DNA of 64,000 nt, taken from positions 24,404,667 to 24,468,666 of the forward strand of contig CM048842.1 of assembly GCA_026545765.1 (NCBI GenBank), given 5' to 3'. The translations under genes were made by a program, and so were the position numbers. Below, one piece after another: positions 45,649-57,968 of this stretch. The notes below the pieces were generated by a model, which saw nothing but the letters and a program-made list of their open reading frames with translations, had not been told where the DNA came from and did not search any database. Source of the stretch: Plantago major. Its lineage: Eukaryota; Streptophyta; Magnoliopsida; Lamiales; Plantaginaceae. Positions within the stretch are counted from its first letter, which is position 1. Every line of letters begins with the position of its first letter.

Positions 45649-46047
45649 CCATACCATTCCAAGCCTGCAGGACAGATTTACTCACTCACTGAGTCTTTCT
45701 AGTTTCTACTCTATGCGATATGAATGAGTAGTTGTACTTGTCCTTCCATCAGGTTACAAAAGTTGGGTTCTCACTGCATTAGTACTTAGCCGAGCTGCAT
45801 GGCGCGTCGGCCCACCCCCGCGTCATGCCAAAAAAAGTACTTGTCTTAAGTTTTTATTGAAGCCGTAATATACTAAGGGTCTGCGCTTTGGAAATCTTGG
45901 GTGGAAATTTCTTTTACCTATTTCTCTAGGTAATCTATTATTAACGAAAGAAAAACATAATAAAGTTTCTATGGAAAAGTACTTATTCGAATTTATAAGG
46001 AAGATATATTTGAATATCAATCTCATCGATCTCATATCAAATCCCAT
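45649..46047. other. 3' flank of the BBE-like gene, no gene seen
   Basis: Contains the probable 3' UTR, then unassigned sequence. The part at 45900-46047 directly adjoins the plastid rRNA fragment and could also be organellar, but I cannot place it. Confidence 0.35.
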
Positions 46048-46209
46048 CAAGCTGGAGTACGGTAGGGGCAGAGGGAATTTCCGGTGGAGCGGTGAAATGC
46101 GCTGAGATCGGAAAGAACACCAACGGCGAAAGCACTCTGCTGGGCCGACATTGACACTCAGAGACGAAAGCTAGGGGAGCGAATGGGATTAGAGACCCCA
46201 GTAGTCCTA
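46048..46209 (+). pseudogene. rrn16: Plastid 16S rRNA gene fragment in nuclear DNA (NUPT)
   Basis: 162 bp matching the plastid 16S rRNA middle region: GTAGGGGCAGAGGGAATTTC, GGTGGAGCGGTGAAATGCG, GAACACCAACGGCGAAAGC, TCTGCTGGGCCGACA, GGGGAGCGAATGGGATTAGA and CCCCAGTAGTCCTA are all present. A handful of differences from the usual sequence (GCTGAG for GTAGAG, CATTG for CACTG, CTCAG for CTGAG, GAGACC for GATACC) show it is a non-functional transferred copy. Confidence 0.9.
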
Positions 46210-46496
46210 CCATGACGCGGGGCCAACATGGGCTGCTGCCACTTGGCAACTGCTGGTTCTTTATTTTTTTTAACCTTTCGTGTTTTGTCCAACTTCAAAC
46301 GGCTATAACTTTCAGAATAAAAATGCAAAAAATAAATAAAAATCACCAACGGCTTTATTTTTTCGAGATCTTTAAATAGAGACCAGTCTTGACTATGTTT
46401 GGAGCATCCCATCTCCAACTCCTCTTTCTCTCTTAATTAAACTTAAAACACTCTCTTCACTTCAAAACACCATCTCCACTTCAATTTTCCGGCGAC

Positions 46497-47558
46497 ATGG
46501 ACGGAAACTTGTTTACTCCGGAAACTCTGACGTGGATGCAAGAAAACACACCCGAAGCCTACGAAGTGTGCTTGCAAAAGCTCAACAAAAACACCTCTCA
46601 ACAACCCCAACCGAGCTTCATTCGCCCTTTGTTCCAAAGCTCCTACCAAGACCCCTACACTCAAAATTACCATTCTCCAACCTCCCATACACCAATATTT
46701 TTGCAAACACTGGAAGTTGAGGTTGTACCTGAAACGTAGCCAGAAATTCAACCGAACTGGAGGCGTGGAAAAGGAAAAGCCAAAGCCAAGGAAGGAGCAA
46801 CGTCCAACAAAGAGCCATGACGGAACTCACTCTACAACTAGAATGAGGACTTGGTTCTCATCTCTTATTACATGGTTGTTAGCCAAAATCCGATCATTGG
46901 CACGAATCAAAAGTACGCAACTTTATTCCATAAAGTTGAGGAGAAGTTCGAGGATGTCCGGAGGGATGGGAAGATGTCCGGTATGGAAAAATACCGGAGT
47001 CATGATTCACTTCGTCTCAGATTTTAGCGGATGAGAGATGAGATTAATCATTGGCTGATTTGTGTGGATTGTGCTACTAGGGTTGTCGGCGATCGGAGTG
47101 GCTACAATGAAGCCGATGTGACTGAAACGGCCCAGGAATTCTACAAAGAGAAATCATCCGGTCAAGCCGCATTCAACATGTTCAAGCAGTGGGATGCCAT
47201 GAAACAGTACCTAGAGTGGGAAACGAGGATGAACTTGGAGGAACACATGAAGAAGGTCGCAACAGCTGCGAGGGTTGAGGTTCCGGATGATGATGATGAT
47301 CAACCAATGGAATCAGCAGGTGGCAGTAGTGGGAGCAAGCGGACCCATGTCAGTGAGGACAGTGTCACGACTAACAAACGGCCTATGGGTCGTGACAAGG
47401 CAAAGAAGATGGCTAAAGGTGCTAGTTCTGGCAACTCCTTAATGGATGCAATGAGCGAGGGATGGGTTAACTTTAATGAAAGTTATCCCCAATACATTGA
47501 GTTGGAAAGACAAAAGCTGGAGTTTGCCCGCCAAAAGGAGGAACGTAGGATGAAGTAG
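46497..47558 (+). pseudogene. Harbinger ORF1 (Myb/SANT-like DNA-binding partner), broken
   Basis: ORF1 proteins help the transposase bind and move the element. The leader begins MDGNLFTPETLTWMQ. After a stop and frameshift near 46740 the SANT-like part reads EDLVLISYYMVVSQNPIIGTNQ..ATLFHKVEEKFEDVRRDG. From 47031 a clean frame gives the NAM-associated C-terminal region: WLICVDCATRVV...EFYKEKSSGQAAFNMFKQWDAMK, then KRPMGRDKAKKMAKG and a basic coiled coil (ELERQKLEFARQKEERRMK). At least three disruptions (near 46830, 46850 and 47028) inactivate it. It lies upstream of and in the same direction as the transposase, as is normal. Confidence 0.8.
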
Positions 47559-47927
47559 AAGAAGATGGACATGTTCATGAAACTTTGTGGGGGACTACGC
47601 CAACTTAGCCCCCACACATCAGGCATTAGCTGATGCACTGCAGAAAGAATTATTTCCGTCCGAGTAATGGCTGAAGTTTGGAGCTTGTATTAGTTTGCTT
47701 GTTTTTCAAATTATGTGAGGTGTGACTTGTTTGGTTTTTTAATTTTCGAAGTGTGGCTTGTTTGTGTTTTAATATTCCAAGTGTCCGTTGTAATAATATT
47801 GGAATTATGGAAAGTAAGTCTTGTGATTTATCTTTACTTTGTCAGGCATCTTATCTTCAATTTGTCAGACATCTTATCTTCAATTTATGAGGCATCCAAT
47901 GCATTGTGACTCAGTTATGACTAAGAA

Positions 47928-49426
47928 ATGATTCACCCATCTCCCACAACTTGTCTATATAATGCAACCGTAGAACAGCTTTTCAGACACAACAACCTAC
48001 TTGCATTCATCCCTTCTTCCATTATCTTAACTAAACAGAAAACACTCTATCTACTTCAAGTTTCCAAAGATAATCATGTCCAACCACTACCAACGCACGA
48101 TACTTCTCCAGAGACCAATTCATCATCTGATGAAAGTTTGCTTGGTTCTTCTTCATCCAATCCTTTCGTACAAATCCAAAGAATGATAATACAAAACGTA
48201 CCAAATATGATCCAACACTTCCAACAACAACAGCAACAATGGGACGAGCCACGATGGCCTAAGAAGAAGCGTGCTTACATTAACAGAAGTCGAGAAGAGC
48301 GTGGCAAACAATTGGACGAAGACTACTTCGGGGTTAACCCACCATATGCAGATAAATTTCGACGGAGATTCAGAATGGAGAGGCCGTTGTTCGAACGGGT
48401 GATTGCTGGTGTGGTGCATCAAGATGATTACTTTGTCTGCGAGCCAGATGCTCTTGGCCGACCGGGGTTAACCACACTACAAAATGTACCGCGGTCATTC
48501 GCATGCTAGCTTATGGGGCTTCTGCTGACTCGGTTGATGAGTACTGCCGTCTTGGTTAAAGCACGGCTCTCATGTGTCTTTCGCGTTTTTGTGACGCCTT
48601 GGTTGCTGAGTTTGGTCCAACATACATGCGGAGGGCCAATGAAGCGGATGTACGAAGGATTCTGGCAATCAACGGTGCAAGAGGATTTGTGTGCATACTT
48701 TGGAGTATCGACTATATACACTAGACATGGAAGAACTGTCCCAAGGCGTGGCACGATCCATTCCAAGGAAAAAGCAAAAATCCTACCCTTGTTCTAGAAG
48801 CAGTAGCATCCCAAGATGCTTGGATATGGCATTCATTCTTTGGGATTTTCAGAAAATACAATGACTTGTCAATCGTGCAACGTTTACCGGTGTTCGACGA
48901 TCTCCTGAACGGCACGGCACCTCAGGTCAACTTTGAGGTCAATGGCCATCAGTACAACATGCCTTACTACCTAACCAACCCAGCTTGGGCTACATTTGTG
49001 AGTGTCATCCTGAATCCGGTAACGCACAAAGAAGCCAAGTTCTCTGAGCGTCAGGAGTCTTGCCGGAAAGATGTAGAACGTGCTTTCGGAATTATGCAAG
49101 CATGATTTGCAATTATACGAAATCCGGCCCTTGCACAGGACAAAGTCACACTCAAAAAGATTATGGATTGCTGCATCACACTCCACAACATAATAGTTGA
49201 GGATGAGCGCCACGCATACCTAAACTATGACAGGGAAATCGAAGAGTTCGAACAAGATACCCGTGAGCATGTACTCAATGTGATTGGCGGAGTTCGTATC
49301 CAACGGGTGCAATCTACAATAAAATCTATCCCGGAATACATGAACAATTCACGGCGAATGCATAGTTTGTGCAAGTATGACGAACTCACAGCAGGTTTGA
49401 TGGAACATATTTGGAGGATGCGTTGA
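47928..49426 (+). pseudogene. PIF/Harbinger DDE transposase, broken
   Basis: Plant transposon protein family (DDE_4 type). The N-terminal part reads KKRAYINRSREERGKQLDEDYFGVNPPYADKFRRRFRMERPLFERVIAGV. After frameshifts near 48495 and 48540 come RRANEADVRRI and the first catalytic Asp in the degraded WSID. Later blocks are LVLEAVASQDAWIWHSFFG, VFDDLLNGTAPQVNFEVNG and RKDVERAFGIMQA (catalytic Glu), then CITLHNIIVEDER. The block that normally holds the second Asp (after PYYL) is shortened to TNPAWATF, so that residue is gone. Several stops and shifts; certainly inactive. Confidence 0.86.
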
Positions 49427-49780
49427 CTGTGGAACTTGCCTAATCGTGTAGTGTGTGTTTGTTAGTTTGATGCATTTATGTGTTGTGTGTTTGTTGCATT
49501 TCCATTTGGTTTTATTTAAATTTTCTGTAGTTTGTTGTAATATATTCGTGGTTTCAATAAAGTTTCACTTAATAAATTGTAAAACGAGATCTAAAAATGC
49601 AATTTTATTAATTGCAACTTCTAAACACTCTTATAATATGGTAAATAGTATGTTAAAAAAATTTTAAAAAAAAAAATTTATTTCATGACGGCACAATAAC
49701 GCACCAATGCAGCAGAATTTCATCACGGATCCCGTCATCAGCCGACGACGCATCATCGCGTCGTCACCAATGCAGGTGGT

Positions 49781-52245
49781 CTTAGTTTATCTCAATTGAG
49801 TTTATATTCAGAATAAGACATGTATGTAGAACGTATACCTAGTAGTAGCTTATAACCTACCTGGATTTGAAACTACTTCAGATAATGTACAAAAGATTGT
49901 ACTGAGCACAAACTTCTTTTAAATGATAAAAGTCCTTATTAATAAACTTTCAATGTTACAATGTGTAAGACGAAACTCAACAATAACTCCACATGATCAG
50001 AAGCAAACTTCTCATTAGTACACCACATAGAGCTGATATAGAATGTCAAACGGTGAAATCAAGATTCAAAACCTAAATTGATCGATTTGATATAGAAATT
50101 TAACGAAACTTCAAAAAATTAACTCAATTATTTTGAAGACAGGGATGAAAACAGTCAAACACAAAGCAAGTATAAAGTTAATTCGGATCACGTAAAAATT
50201 TGTATCGATCAATTCCAACAGAATCTATCCAACCCCAGTTTGACACCCATAGCAGCATCTAAGTATGAGAAATGTTTATATGCATCTAAATTTAGACGTA
50301 TAGCCGTGTGATGTCTCATTTGTTTACATGAACTCATTGTCGTACGCACTACTCAGGTTAGATGTATAGATGTGTGATGTCTCATTTGTTTACCGCCGCA
50401 TGAATGTGTTGTGGCAGATAGGCAATCAGGTTGTTATCTAGACTTGCATTCTAATGCCAATCTGCTTAAAGTAATTCAGAGAGGATTCGCTTCGTCGATA
50501 GTAATACTGTTTCTTGCACGAGCTTGACGCTTTTAACAATCCGGAGTAGCCTTAGTGCTCTGCTAATGTAGCTATATGTTCCTGCAGAAAAATCATGAAG
50601 TATTCGAACTCAGCACACATGAAGTCATTCATGTTAGATTGAAACGCAAAATATTATTACGAGTACCCTTAGGATATACCCTTCTGATGCCCACCAAAGA
50701 TACATGACAAAAGGCTAATAAATATTCCCAACTTCAACTTTATATACCTAAAATGATCATTCTCTCGTACATTATTCACTACTTCTCATATTTCTATAAC
50801 CACTTGCTATTTTATATTCAACACTTTAACTAGTACTCTAATTGTTTTTTTCACCCTAAACTAAGCATCTGTGCGCGCTTCAATAATATGCAACTGTGGA
50901 TGCGTGAAGGATAGGTATTCAAGCATGTGTTTCAAAAAAAAGACAAATTCACAGCCAAAGATTTGGTACTCTCATAACTGAAGTACAAGAATATATGAAA
51001 GAAATGCATCACTCCACCCATCCCATTATCAAAACTTTCCCTTGGGAAGGTTTCATCACTTTACATTACTTTATACCGATATTAACAGTTACTCTCTATA
51101 ACAGAAATTAACAGCTAAGATCATAAACTTGTGTAGTTTTTAAACTGAGTGAAGACAAAAGATGATAATGAGGATAAGATGAGAGGACCACCAAAGCATA
51201 TTTGTCGGTAGTTCATTTGTAAGGCAGTAAGGGGACATTAAAATTACAGGCTGCTAGGCATAGAGTTACAACCGAATTTATTCATTTTAAACGTGTTTTA
51301 GCATTTGGAATGAAGTTCAAGTTGAGCTCTAAAGTGTTTTGTTTTAATCATTTCAATAATTGAGGGTGGATCGTGCAATATGTATTAATATTTTGGGGGA
51401 TTTGGTGCAATTTTAATAATTGAGGGATCGTTCCTCTTTAGTTAGTTGGAGGGGGTTTCTTGTAGTTTATTACCTTACATATCATCAACTCTTACACACC
51501 CTATAAACCCTATAATTCTTCAACTATATACGGAACACTGAAAATCCCAACTCCACTAAAGTTGAGTTACTATTCATCTATTAAACTCCACTATGACTCA
51601 CATCCTTCAACACTATCCCAAACAGCCCAGAATCTTTAGCTTCGGCCAATTGAGTGCTGGGAACGGCAACAAAACAATGGTCAGTGGCAATCAGTCCTTT
51701 TCTGTCACTATGTTAAAGTTTCAAACTTTCAATTTCCATACCTTCTGAATTCTAAAGTAATGCACTATATCAGCTTGTGTAATTAAAATTCACTGTGCTT
51801 GAAAATGATTTTGTTGAGCAATTTAAGACAAAGTCAGAAATTACCTAGGAAGCACGTGCTTCTTAGGAAATTACATGAGCAAATGTGTGTGGCTGAAACA
51901 GAGTCATGTTAGAACATAAAAAAGGAATTGTGAACTGGTAACCCAATTTTAAGTTGATTATTAATAAATCAAACGATTTTATTCTGGATCTAGGAACCTG
52001 ATAGGTGGCAAGAAATATAATTTATCACGGCTGCTTTCAGCATGCTTTTTCTCTATGTTGATTGGTTCACAAATCGAGTTGATGTTTTCATGCTTGTGCA
52101 CCATTAAAGTTGCCGACAGACATAAAACTTATAAGCATGTGATGCAAGGAAGCCTGTGCATGATACTAGTACGAACAATTTATGCAATGAAATGCGGATC
52201 AGAAGTCCATAATAAACTGCAATTTACTTACCATGGCAAACATTA
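49781..52245. other. Intergenic AT-rich DNA, no gene seen
   Basis: No reading frame with family features on either strand. There are two near-repeats of AGATGTATAGATGTGTGATGT-like text at about 50295-50385, and a stretch at 51350-51480 with AATTGAGGG repeats. It ends at the 3' side of the minus-strand UPF0496 gene. Confidence 0.5.
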
Positions 52246-53727
52246 TCATGTCTCTTGATGCATAAGAATTTCTTGGAGGAGAAGTGATCTGGCCCGGTTT
52301 ATTGCAGCAAAACACAGGAACAGATGGTCTTCAAGATCCACAAGTTGTTGGACAAAACTTGAACGATTTCTCCGAAGTTGCTTCAGGATCTCTTGAATGG
52401 GATACCTGTCAATTCCTCTCTCAAGTCCCATGTGAATAAGGAGCTTATCATTCAGAACAGCAGCATGGAGACGAGCCACCAGGCGATCAATCGTATCAAG
52501 ATCTTTGTGGAGGACATAAGCACCCTTAGCTGCAGCATCAACTTGAGCTATATGCATCATTTCTTTCTTAGTCATATTAGCAGGAAGAATGGCAGGACAT
52601 ATAGTAGGGGTTGCAACCAGCGCAACAAGAGCATGAGTGGCTATTGTCACCGCTGCTATGACCACTCCAACAGAAGCTGCAATTAAACACAAGGCAGATC
52701 CAGATGAGCAGTTTCGTATTTGATTGATCCTTGACTGTGACTTTCTGAGATGTTGGTCCAGCTGACTTTTGAGCTGGGATAAACAATGACGCATTTCATC
52801 GAAATTGTGAGAATCAGGAGGAAGAAACGGGTTGTCAAGACCATCAAATTGCAGAAAGACATTAAATGCAAGGTTGCATTGGGAATCAGATAGTGCAAAG
52901 GAGTCAGACTCAAGCTCCAAAGGAAGGTCATCAAGAAGTCTATAAATAGGGGCATAGAGGAGACGACCACGGTGGAGACCTTGATAAAGAAGTAGACAGA
53001 GATGGGATGTATGCTCACTGTGTTCAAAATAGGTCGAAACAAGAGTGATACGCGAGTTGGGTGTAATATGTGCAAGTGCTCGATGAATATATTCGCGGCT
53101 TGGTTGAAGAACCTGTTCTACTTCTAACAAGTGAGGTCCCTCAAAAGATTGTACATGTTCTATTTCAACAATTTGGTCTAAAGAGTCGTCTGGGATAAAT
53201 ATTCGCCTAATCTCAGCATAAGAATTAGTCTGAACTGCTAGTGTGTATTCTCGAGTAAGGTTAACAGTGGGAGAGGGTAACACACTTGACCTCGGAGTAT
53301 TTTCAGTAGAATAACCTGAATCATGTCATGTGTTAATTATACAATACAACCATTAGAATTTAGAACAAACTCATCTAAGTGACAACTCTTAAAGAGGAAG
53401 ATAAATGCTATCCTTGTCCCCGTCCCATGTTTCCATTTTCATTTTTTTCGATCAACCATTTCCAACTTAAACTACGAATTAATCTTAAATCGTAAATATA
53501 AAATCTTTAATTAAATTATACTATTATGAAACTTAATTAATCATTTTACATTTTCGGTAAAATTAATTCGTATTCAAAGTTGACCCAAAAAAGTCTAAAT
53601 AGAAAATGGGACGGGACGGAACGGAGCAAGTAGAAATGAAATTCTGAGAAGAGAGTAGAAGCTTACCGGGAGATGTAATAAAAGTATTTGATGATGATGG
53701 TGGAAGTGGATTCAAACACGAGAACAT
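52246..53727 (-). CDS. UPF0496 family membrane protein (At3g19330-like), two exons
   Basis: A 376-residue protein of the plant UPF0496/DUF677 family; function unknown. Exon 1 is 53727-53667 (MFSCLNPLPPSSSNTFITSP plus one base) and exon 2 is 53315-52246; the intron 53666-53316 has GTAAGC..TTCAG ends, and the joined length is exactly 377 codons. The family signature SPTVNLTREYTLAVQTNSYAEI lies at about residue 35-57. A long helical region follows, then a two-segment membrane hairpin near residues 230-265 (ALCLIAASVGVVIAAVTIATHALVALVATPTICPAIL), and a C-terminal coiled region that begins after ANMTKKEM. Frame and splice sites are intact. A MITE sits in the intron and a Stowaway MITE about 0.6 kb upstream of the start. 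Confidence 0.9.
53412..53634. mobile_element. Probable MITE inside the UPF0496 intron
   Basis: The left end CCCCGTCCCATGTTTCC and the right end GAAAATGGGACGGGACGG are roughly inverted copies, with AT-rich sequence between, about 220 bp in all. The CCGTCCC terminus is like that of mariner/Stowaway MITEs. Exact ends and target duplication not settled. Confidence 0.5.
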
Positions 53728-54142
53728 CAGAACCTGTCCTTAGCTGCACCAGTCCAATTGATTAGCATTTCTGCAGAATATTGAATCATAGAGAATCGTA
53801 TCAGAGATATTGAACAAAATTCTCAGAATCATACTAGTACATCGTCTAACCTTTTCTTTTCTGGATGTTTACTTTTGATTGAATAAGAGATGAACAAGAT
53901 TTGTTGGTTTGGGTCCTGGAGAAGAAGACGTAACAGGATCTCAGGAGTATCTGTACTGCAGTTTAACTATGGGTTAGGGTGAACTGAAGAAGATGATACG
54001 TCAATTTTATTTTGGAGAAGAGTCGAGGGTTATAAGAAGCTGTGCTGTATTCAATCCATTCAAACAGGAGCATCTTTCAATTTCTGCCTGAGCCCTCTAC
54101 TTTGATTTTCTTTACTTTATTTGAGTCCTCCATCCGAGATAC
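53728..54142 (-). other. Upstream region of the UPF0496 gene
   Basis: Probable 5' UTR and promoter. An ATG at 53745 (minus) opens only 13 codons before a stop and may be an upstream ORF. No clear TATA box. Confidence 0.4.
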
Positions 54143-54260
54143 TCCCTCCGGTACTTTATCTTAAAATTAGTTACTTACTCCCACCGTCCAGTTTCATTTA
54201 CCCATATTCCGTTTTGATTCATTTCAAATTTAATTATTCATTAATTTAATGGAAAATACG
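54143..54260. mobile_element. Stowaway-type MITE end fragments
   Basis: ACTCCCTCCGGTAC at 54142 and CTCCCACCGTCCAGTTTC at 54179 are typical Stowaway termini, but I find no matching right ends. Confidence 0.45.
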
Positions 54261-54339
54261 ACTCATTATGACTGATATGCTTTGAAAAGGCCATGATCCA
54301 ACTTTAACCCGTTCGGTCTCGACGGGTTGATAACATATA

Positions 54340-54613
54340 CTCCCTCCGTCCCGCGAATCTGTACCCTTATTACTTTTATGGACGTCCCACGAATCAATTC
54401 CCATTACAAAACTAGCAAAAAAAGTACACCCACTAACTCCCATTAACTCAACTATTTCTCTTACTTTTTTTCATTCTTTATCATTTTATATCTTATCTCA
54501 CATACTTTTTCCATTCTTTATCATTTTTCTGTCCAACAACAAACAATAAACAATTAGCTTTCTTAAAAACAGTGCCGAAAAGAAATGGGTACAGATTCAC
54601 AGGGCGGAGGGAG
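54340..54613. mobile_element. Stowaway MITE, 274 bp, TA target duplication
   Basis: The left end CTCCCTCCGTCCCGCGAAT and TCTGTACCC are matched by GGGTACAGATTC and ACAGGGCGGAGGGAG at the right end, nearly perfect inverted repeats of about 28 bp. TA flanks both ends. No coding capacity, as normal. Confidence 0.93.
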
Positions 54614-54615
54614 TA

Positions 54616-56160
54616 TTTTATATCGGGTCCTACCGTACCTGATCTGTTAATTAGTAACTTATACATGTGTTTAAGAAATTGTATCCCTCAAACCGAACTA
54701 ATAAAATACTAAAGTATACAACACAATCAATAGGGTTGTTGTTAAGAAATATCTGTTTAGTTTTGATTAGTACACCATAATGACTTACCTTAGTTCAGAA
54801 AAGTATCTAGTACTCTTGGTTCACTTGAACATTGTAAAAGAGGAAGTATACTTGGTATGATTAGTCTAGTAAATCTTGTATAGGATGTTAGGTCTCTGAA
54901 TGTAATTTTATATCTTTGAAGAAGACCAAGAAGAAGTCATCCAGCAGAAAGGGCTCAACTATCTGAAGATATGAAGACTGCACAAGATTACCGAAGACTA
55001 AGGAATTGTGCCCCAGAAACCATATGCTAAAGATAACTTAGTGAAAACAATGTTTCTGGAAGAAAATATGTTTTCCTTAGTTTCTGAAAGGCTTGGAGTT
55101 TCTGATAGCGACGTGCACAGCCTCTGACAGCGTGCATAGTTCCGTTGGCACAACAGGACAAAAGATTTTCGTTGACAAAAGATAGTACAGTGCAATTTAA
55201 TGCCATTGCAGAACTCGCTGACCAAAAGCTTTATCTCTGAACAAAGAGACAAAAGTTCTGTAGTACTATCAACGGATTGTTTGTAGTTTGAATCTCAAAT
55301 AGCCTAACGGATAGTAATTCAAACGGCTTGATTATCACCTATAAATATCACCACTTAGAATGCTGGAAAACACACACTTGAACGACTGAATTTCATATCC
55401 TACACTCAAGCATACAAGTCTTCTCTACTTACTCAAAGCTTACAGTTGCGACCAAGCCCTTGATTCTAAGTAGCACGAAAGTTCTAAGTGTCCTGATCCT
55501 TAACAAGTTATATCTGTTGTGAAGGAGTTGGATTGAAGCACTGTTGCGACTTGCTAAGATATTCATTCTCCTGAACGAAGAACATAGACTTGGGTCAGAA
55601 AAGAACATATCACCACACACTGTCCAAGTGTGTTAAGTGACTCTTGTTCCAGAAGGTAGTATTACATAACTGTAGAAGTTATTAATCTACCAATCTGACA
55701 ACCACATCTTAACCAACACCAGAAAAGACACGGAGTAGAGGAAGTACTTAGTTTGGGAAACTAAGGAATAAATCCAAGGTTGAAAATGGCGTGGAGTAGA
55801 GGAAGTACTTAGTTTGGGAAACTAAGGAATAACTCCAAGGTTAAAGGTTCTGAGTAGAGGAAGTACTTGGCTGGAAAATGCCAGGAAAGAACTCAGGGGG
55901 AACACTTGGTTGGGAACCTAGTGTATTAAGGAATCGAGAGAGGATTATTGTAAGGTGAAATCAATTATCTGTCTTAGTGGATTCTAGGCTGAGAAAGGCC
56001 GAAGTGGATTAGTTAAAGGATTACGCCACCTTAGATACCACTATAAAGCTACTGTGTTATTTACTTTCTGCACTTACTTTCTGCCTTTACTTATTTGCAA
56101 AGTAATTTACAGACTTTACTAGCTTGTTGAGCACGTGCACTTATCAGGATGACTTCCGCT
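54616..56160. repeat. LTR-like or other repeat DNA with a 60-bp tandem array
   Basis: No gene. The segment from about 54830 to 56150 has the look of a copia LTR (a TATA-like CCTATAAATATCACC at about 55340, then a leader, then the tandem array at 55731, and an end near GTGCACTTATCAGGATGAC), but ends and target duplication are not established. Confidence 0.4.
55731..55930. repeat. Tandem repeat, about 60-bp period, three copies
   Basis: GGAGTAGAGGAAGTACTTAG followed by TTTGGGAAACTAAGGAATAA is repeated at 55733 and 55793, and a third diverged copy starts at 55852 (TGAGTAGAGGAAGTACTTGG). Confidence 0.88.
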
Positions 56161-57968
56161 ATTCTGATTATAAGTGTAACAGTACGAAATCGACCATTTT
56201 TATTTTTTTTGAAAATAATTCCTTTGATTACGGTGAAAAGAGAATTACAAAGCTCAAAACGAGCTGCTACTTTAAAATTTGAACTAAACAATGTAAATTT
56301 TCAAGTACCAAAAGTTTACAAGATAAGCAACAACAAAACCCCAATAAATTTCCCCCACTCTCTGAGATTTCTGAACTTCTAAAACTCGGAAGCACCAAAC
56401 AAAGGATCACCTACAAGGAAGGGAAGATAGAAAGAGTGGTGAGATAAAACTCAGTGAGGTTCATGCAAGTGTCAGTGAGTAACAAAATAGCTAATAGAGA
56501 AAACAATCAAACCAAGAACATATCAATATCAAGTACAATCAAGAAGACGAATCAGAACAAATAAATTTCCTGCCGCTCCTTATTCCTCCCAATTGCCCTT
56601 GTAACTCCCTTCAGAGAGCGACTCTGAACAAACAATACCCTGCATTCAGGGGTGAAATCCTACGACCCTCCAAGACCTCGGCGACTTCTGCTTCGCATCA
56701 AGGGGGAATAGGCCAAGGCACTCAATGAATAGCTCGATAGACACAACTACCCAAGCCTACTCACGAGAAACCTCAACCGAACAAATCAAACAATCGGATC
56801 ACAAACAATCAGAATGGAATCCAAAATAAATTAATAGCCAAACCAATAATGGATCTCAGCATAAATCCGAAATACGGAACATATCCAAAAACAATGTCAC
56901 AAATACTTTTCATGAGATTACTGAAAGAGAGTGTCTCATATAAGACATACATAGCGGAAGCATGACAAACGTAGTAGTTTATGCAATTTGAGATGATGGT
57001 TTTCACAAGCATTTTGATACTTATATACAATAACAAACCAGATGAAATCAATTAAACGTTCCAGGTTTTCGAAGAGGGGTTTTAAAGAACACTCACATTT
57101 AAAAGGTATTCTTATTCCGACGCAAAAACTCAAGCAGCTTAGTCAACTAAGAACAAAACCTGTCGATAAACACTAATTAATCGTAGCTGAAATCATAGTT
57201 GCTAAATGATAATCCTCCGACAATTAAAAGGCTTGAAAAAGGGAAAGAAGGACGGTAAGGAGTATTAGAGTTCGAAATGAAAAGAAAGGCTAAAAGGCTA
57301 GAAGAGTTCGTTCAAACGTTCAAGGCTAGGGAAAGTATTTGCCAATGTTCAGGAAACGAAGGGGGATAAAGAACAATCCAGGTATAATTTGCAATTATTG
57401 AAAAAAAGGTAAAATGGGGAAACAAGGGCTTAGAGTGCAATATGACAAACAAATTCTCACAAACAGCTAGGTCACATGCATTAGAGTTCAATTTGAGGAA
57501 GGGGAACTGCGACTGGGTTTCGGGAGACCATACGAGGTCAACTAGTATTGGAATTAGGTGAAAAAAACGGAAACTCAAGTACTCAGAAAGAGGAACACAA
57601 GGGTATAACTCGTAACTTAAACAAACGAGTAACGGAAGAGATACAAGGAGACGAACTCACCATGGGCAAACAGTTTCTGGAAATGAACAGCACCTGTTCC
57701 GGAGACGATTTACTGGACAAAACAAACTGTAATTCGACAATTAAGTAGACCAAACTGATCTACACAGAAAGAAGAACGTGTGGATATAAACTAAAAGAAA
57801 TTCCAACAGGTAACGAAGGAGATACAACGCGATGAACCTACCTATACCGTACAGATTTCTGCTCGCACAGCCACTGTTCGAGATCATATTCAGGTATGAA
57901 AACTCGACCGATTGTAGAAATTAGATAGCTTAGAATTATCTAAACAGAAAGGGGAATGCATGGATATA
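56161..57968. repeat. Repetitive DNA, possibly a Ty3/gypsy LTR, no gene
   Basis: It starts TGTAACAGTACGAAATCGACC near 56176 and contains GTGAGATAAAACTCAGTGAGG, wording I associate with chromovirus LTRs. Between 57560 and 57960 an approximately 210-bp segment is present twice in degenerate form (GTAACGGAAGAGATACAAGG..CAGTTTCTGG / GTAACGAAGGAGATACAACG..CAGATTTCTG). No intact frame. Confidence 0.35.

Larger units (their letters stand above)
46210..49780 (+). mobile_element. PIF/Harbinger element, degenerate
   Basis: It holds the usual two genes of the superfamily, both broken: a Myb/SANT-type ORF1 (46497-47558) and a DDE transposase (47928-49426). The terminal repeats are not clear. The left side begins near GACGCGGGGCCAACATGGGC, the right side ends near CACCAATGCAGGTGGTCTTA; a short CACCAATGCAG motif occurs twice at the right end. 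The limits given are approximate. Confidence 0.75.

Noticed and set aside
45823..46050. 75-codon minus-strand frame beside the plastid fragment.
   Set aside because: I considered an organellar protein but could not match it to any family; left as unassigned DNA.
46037..46249. Minus-strand open frame across the 16S rRNA fragment.
   Set aside because: The frame is the complement of rRNA sequence.
52378..52686. Plus-strand frame opposite the UPF0496 gene.
   Set aside because: Shadow of the minus-strand coding exon.
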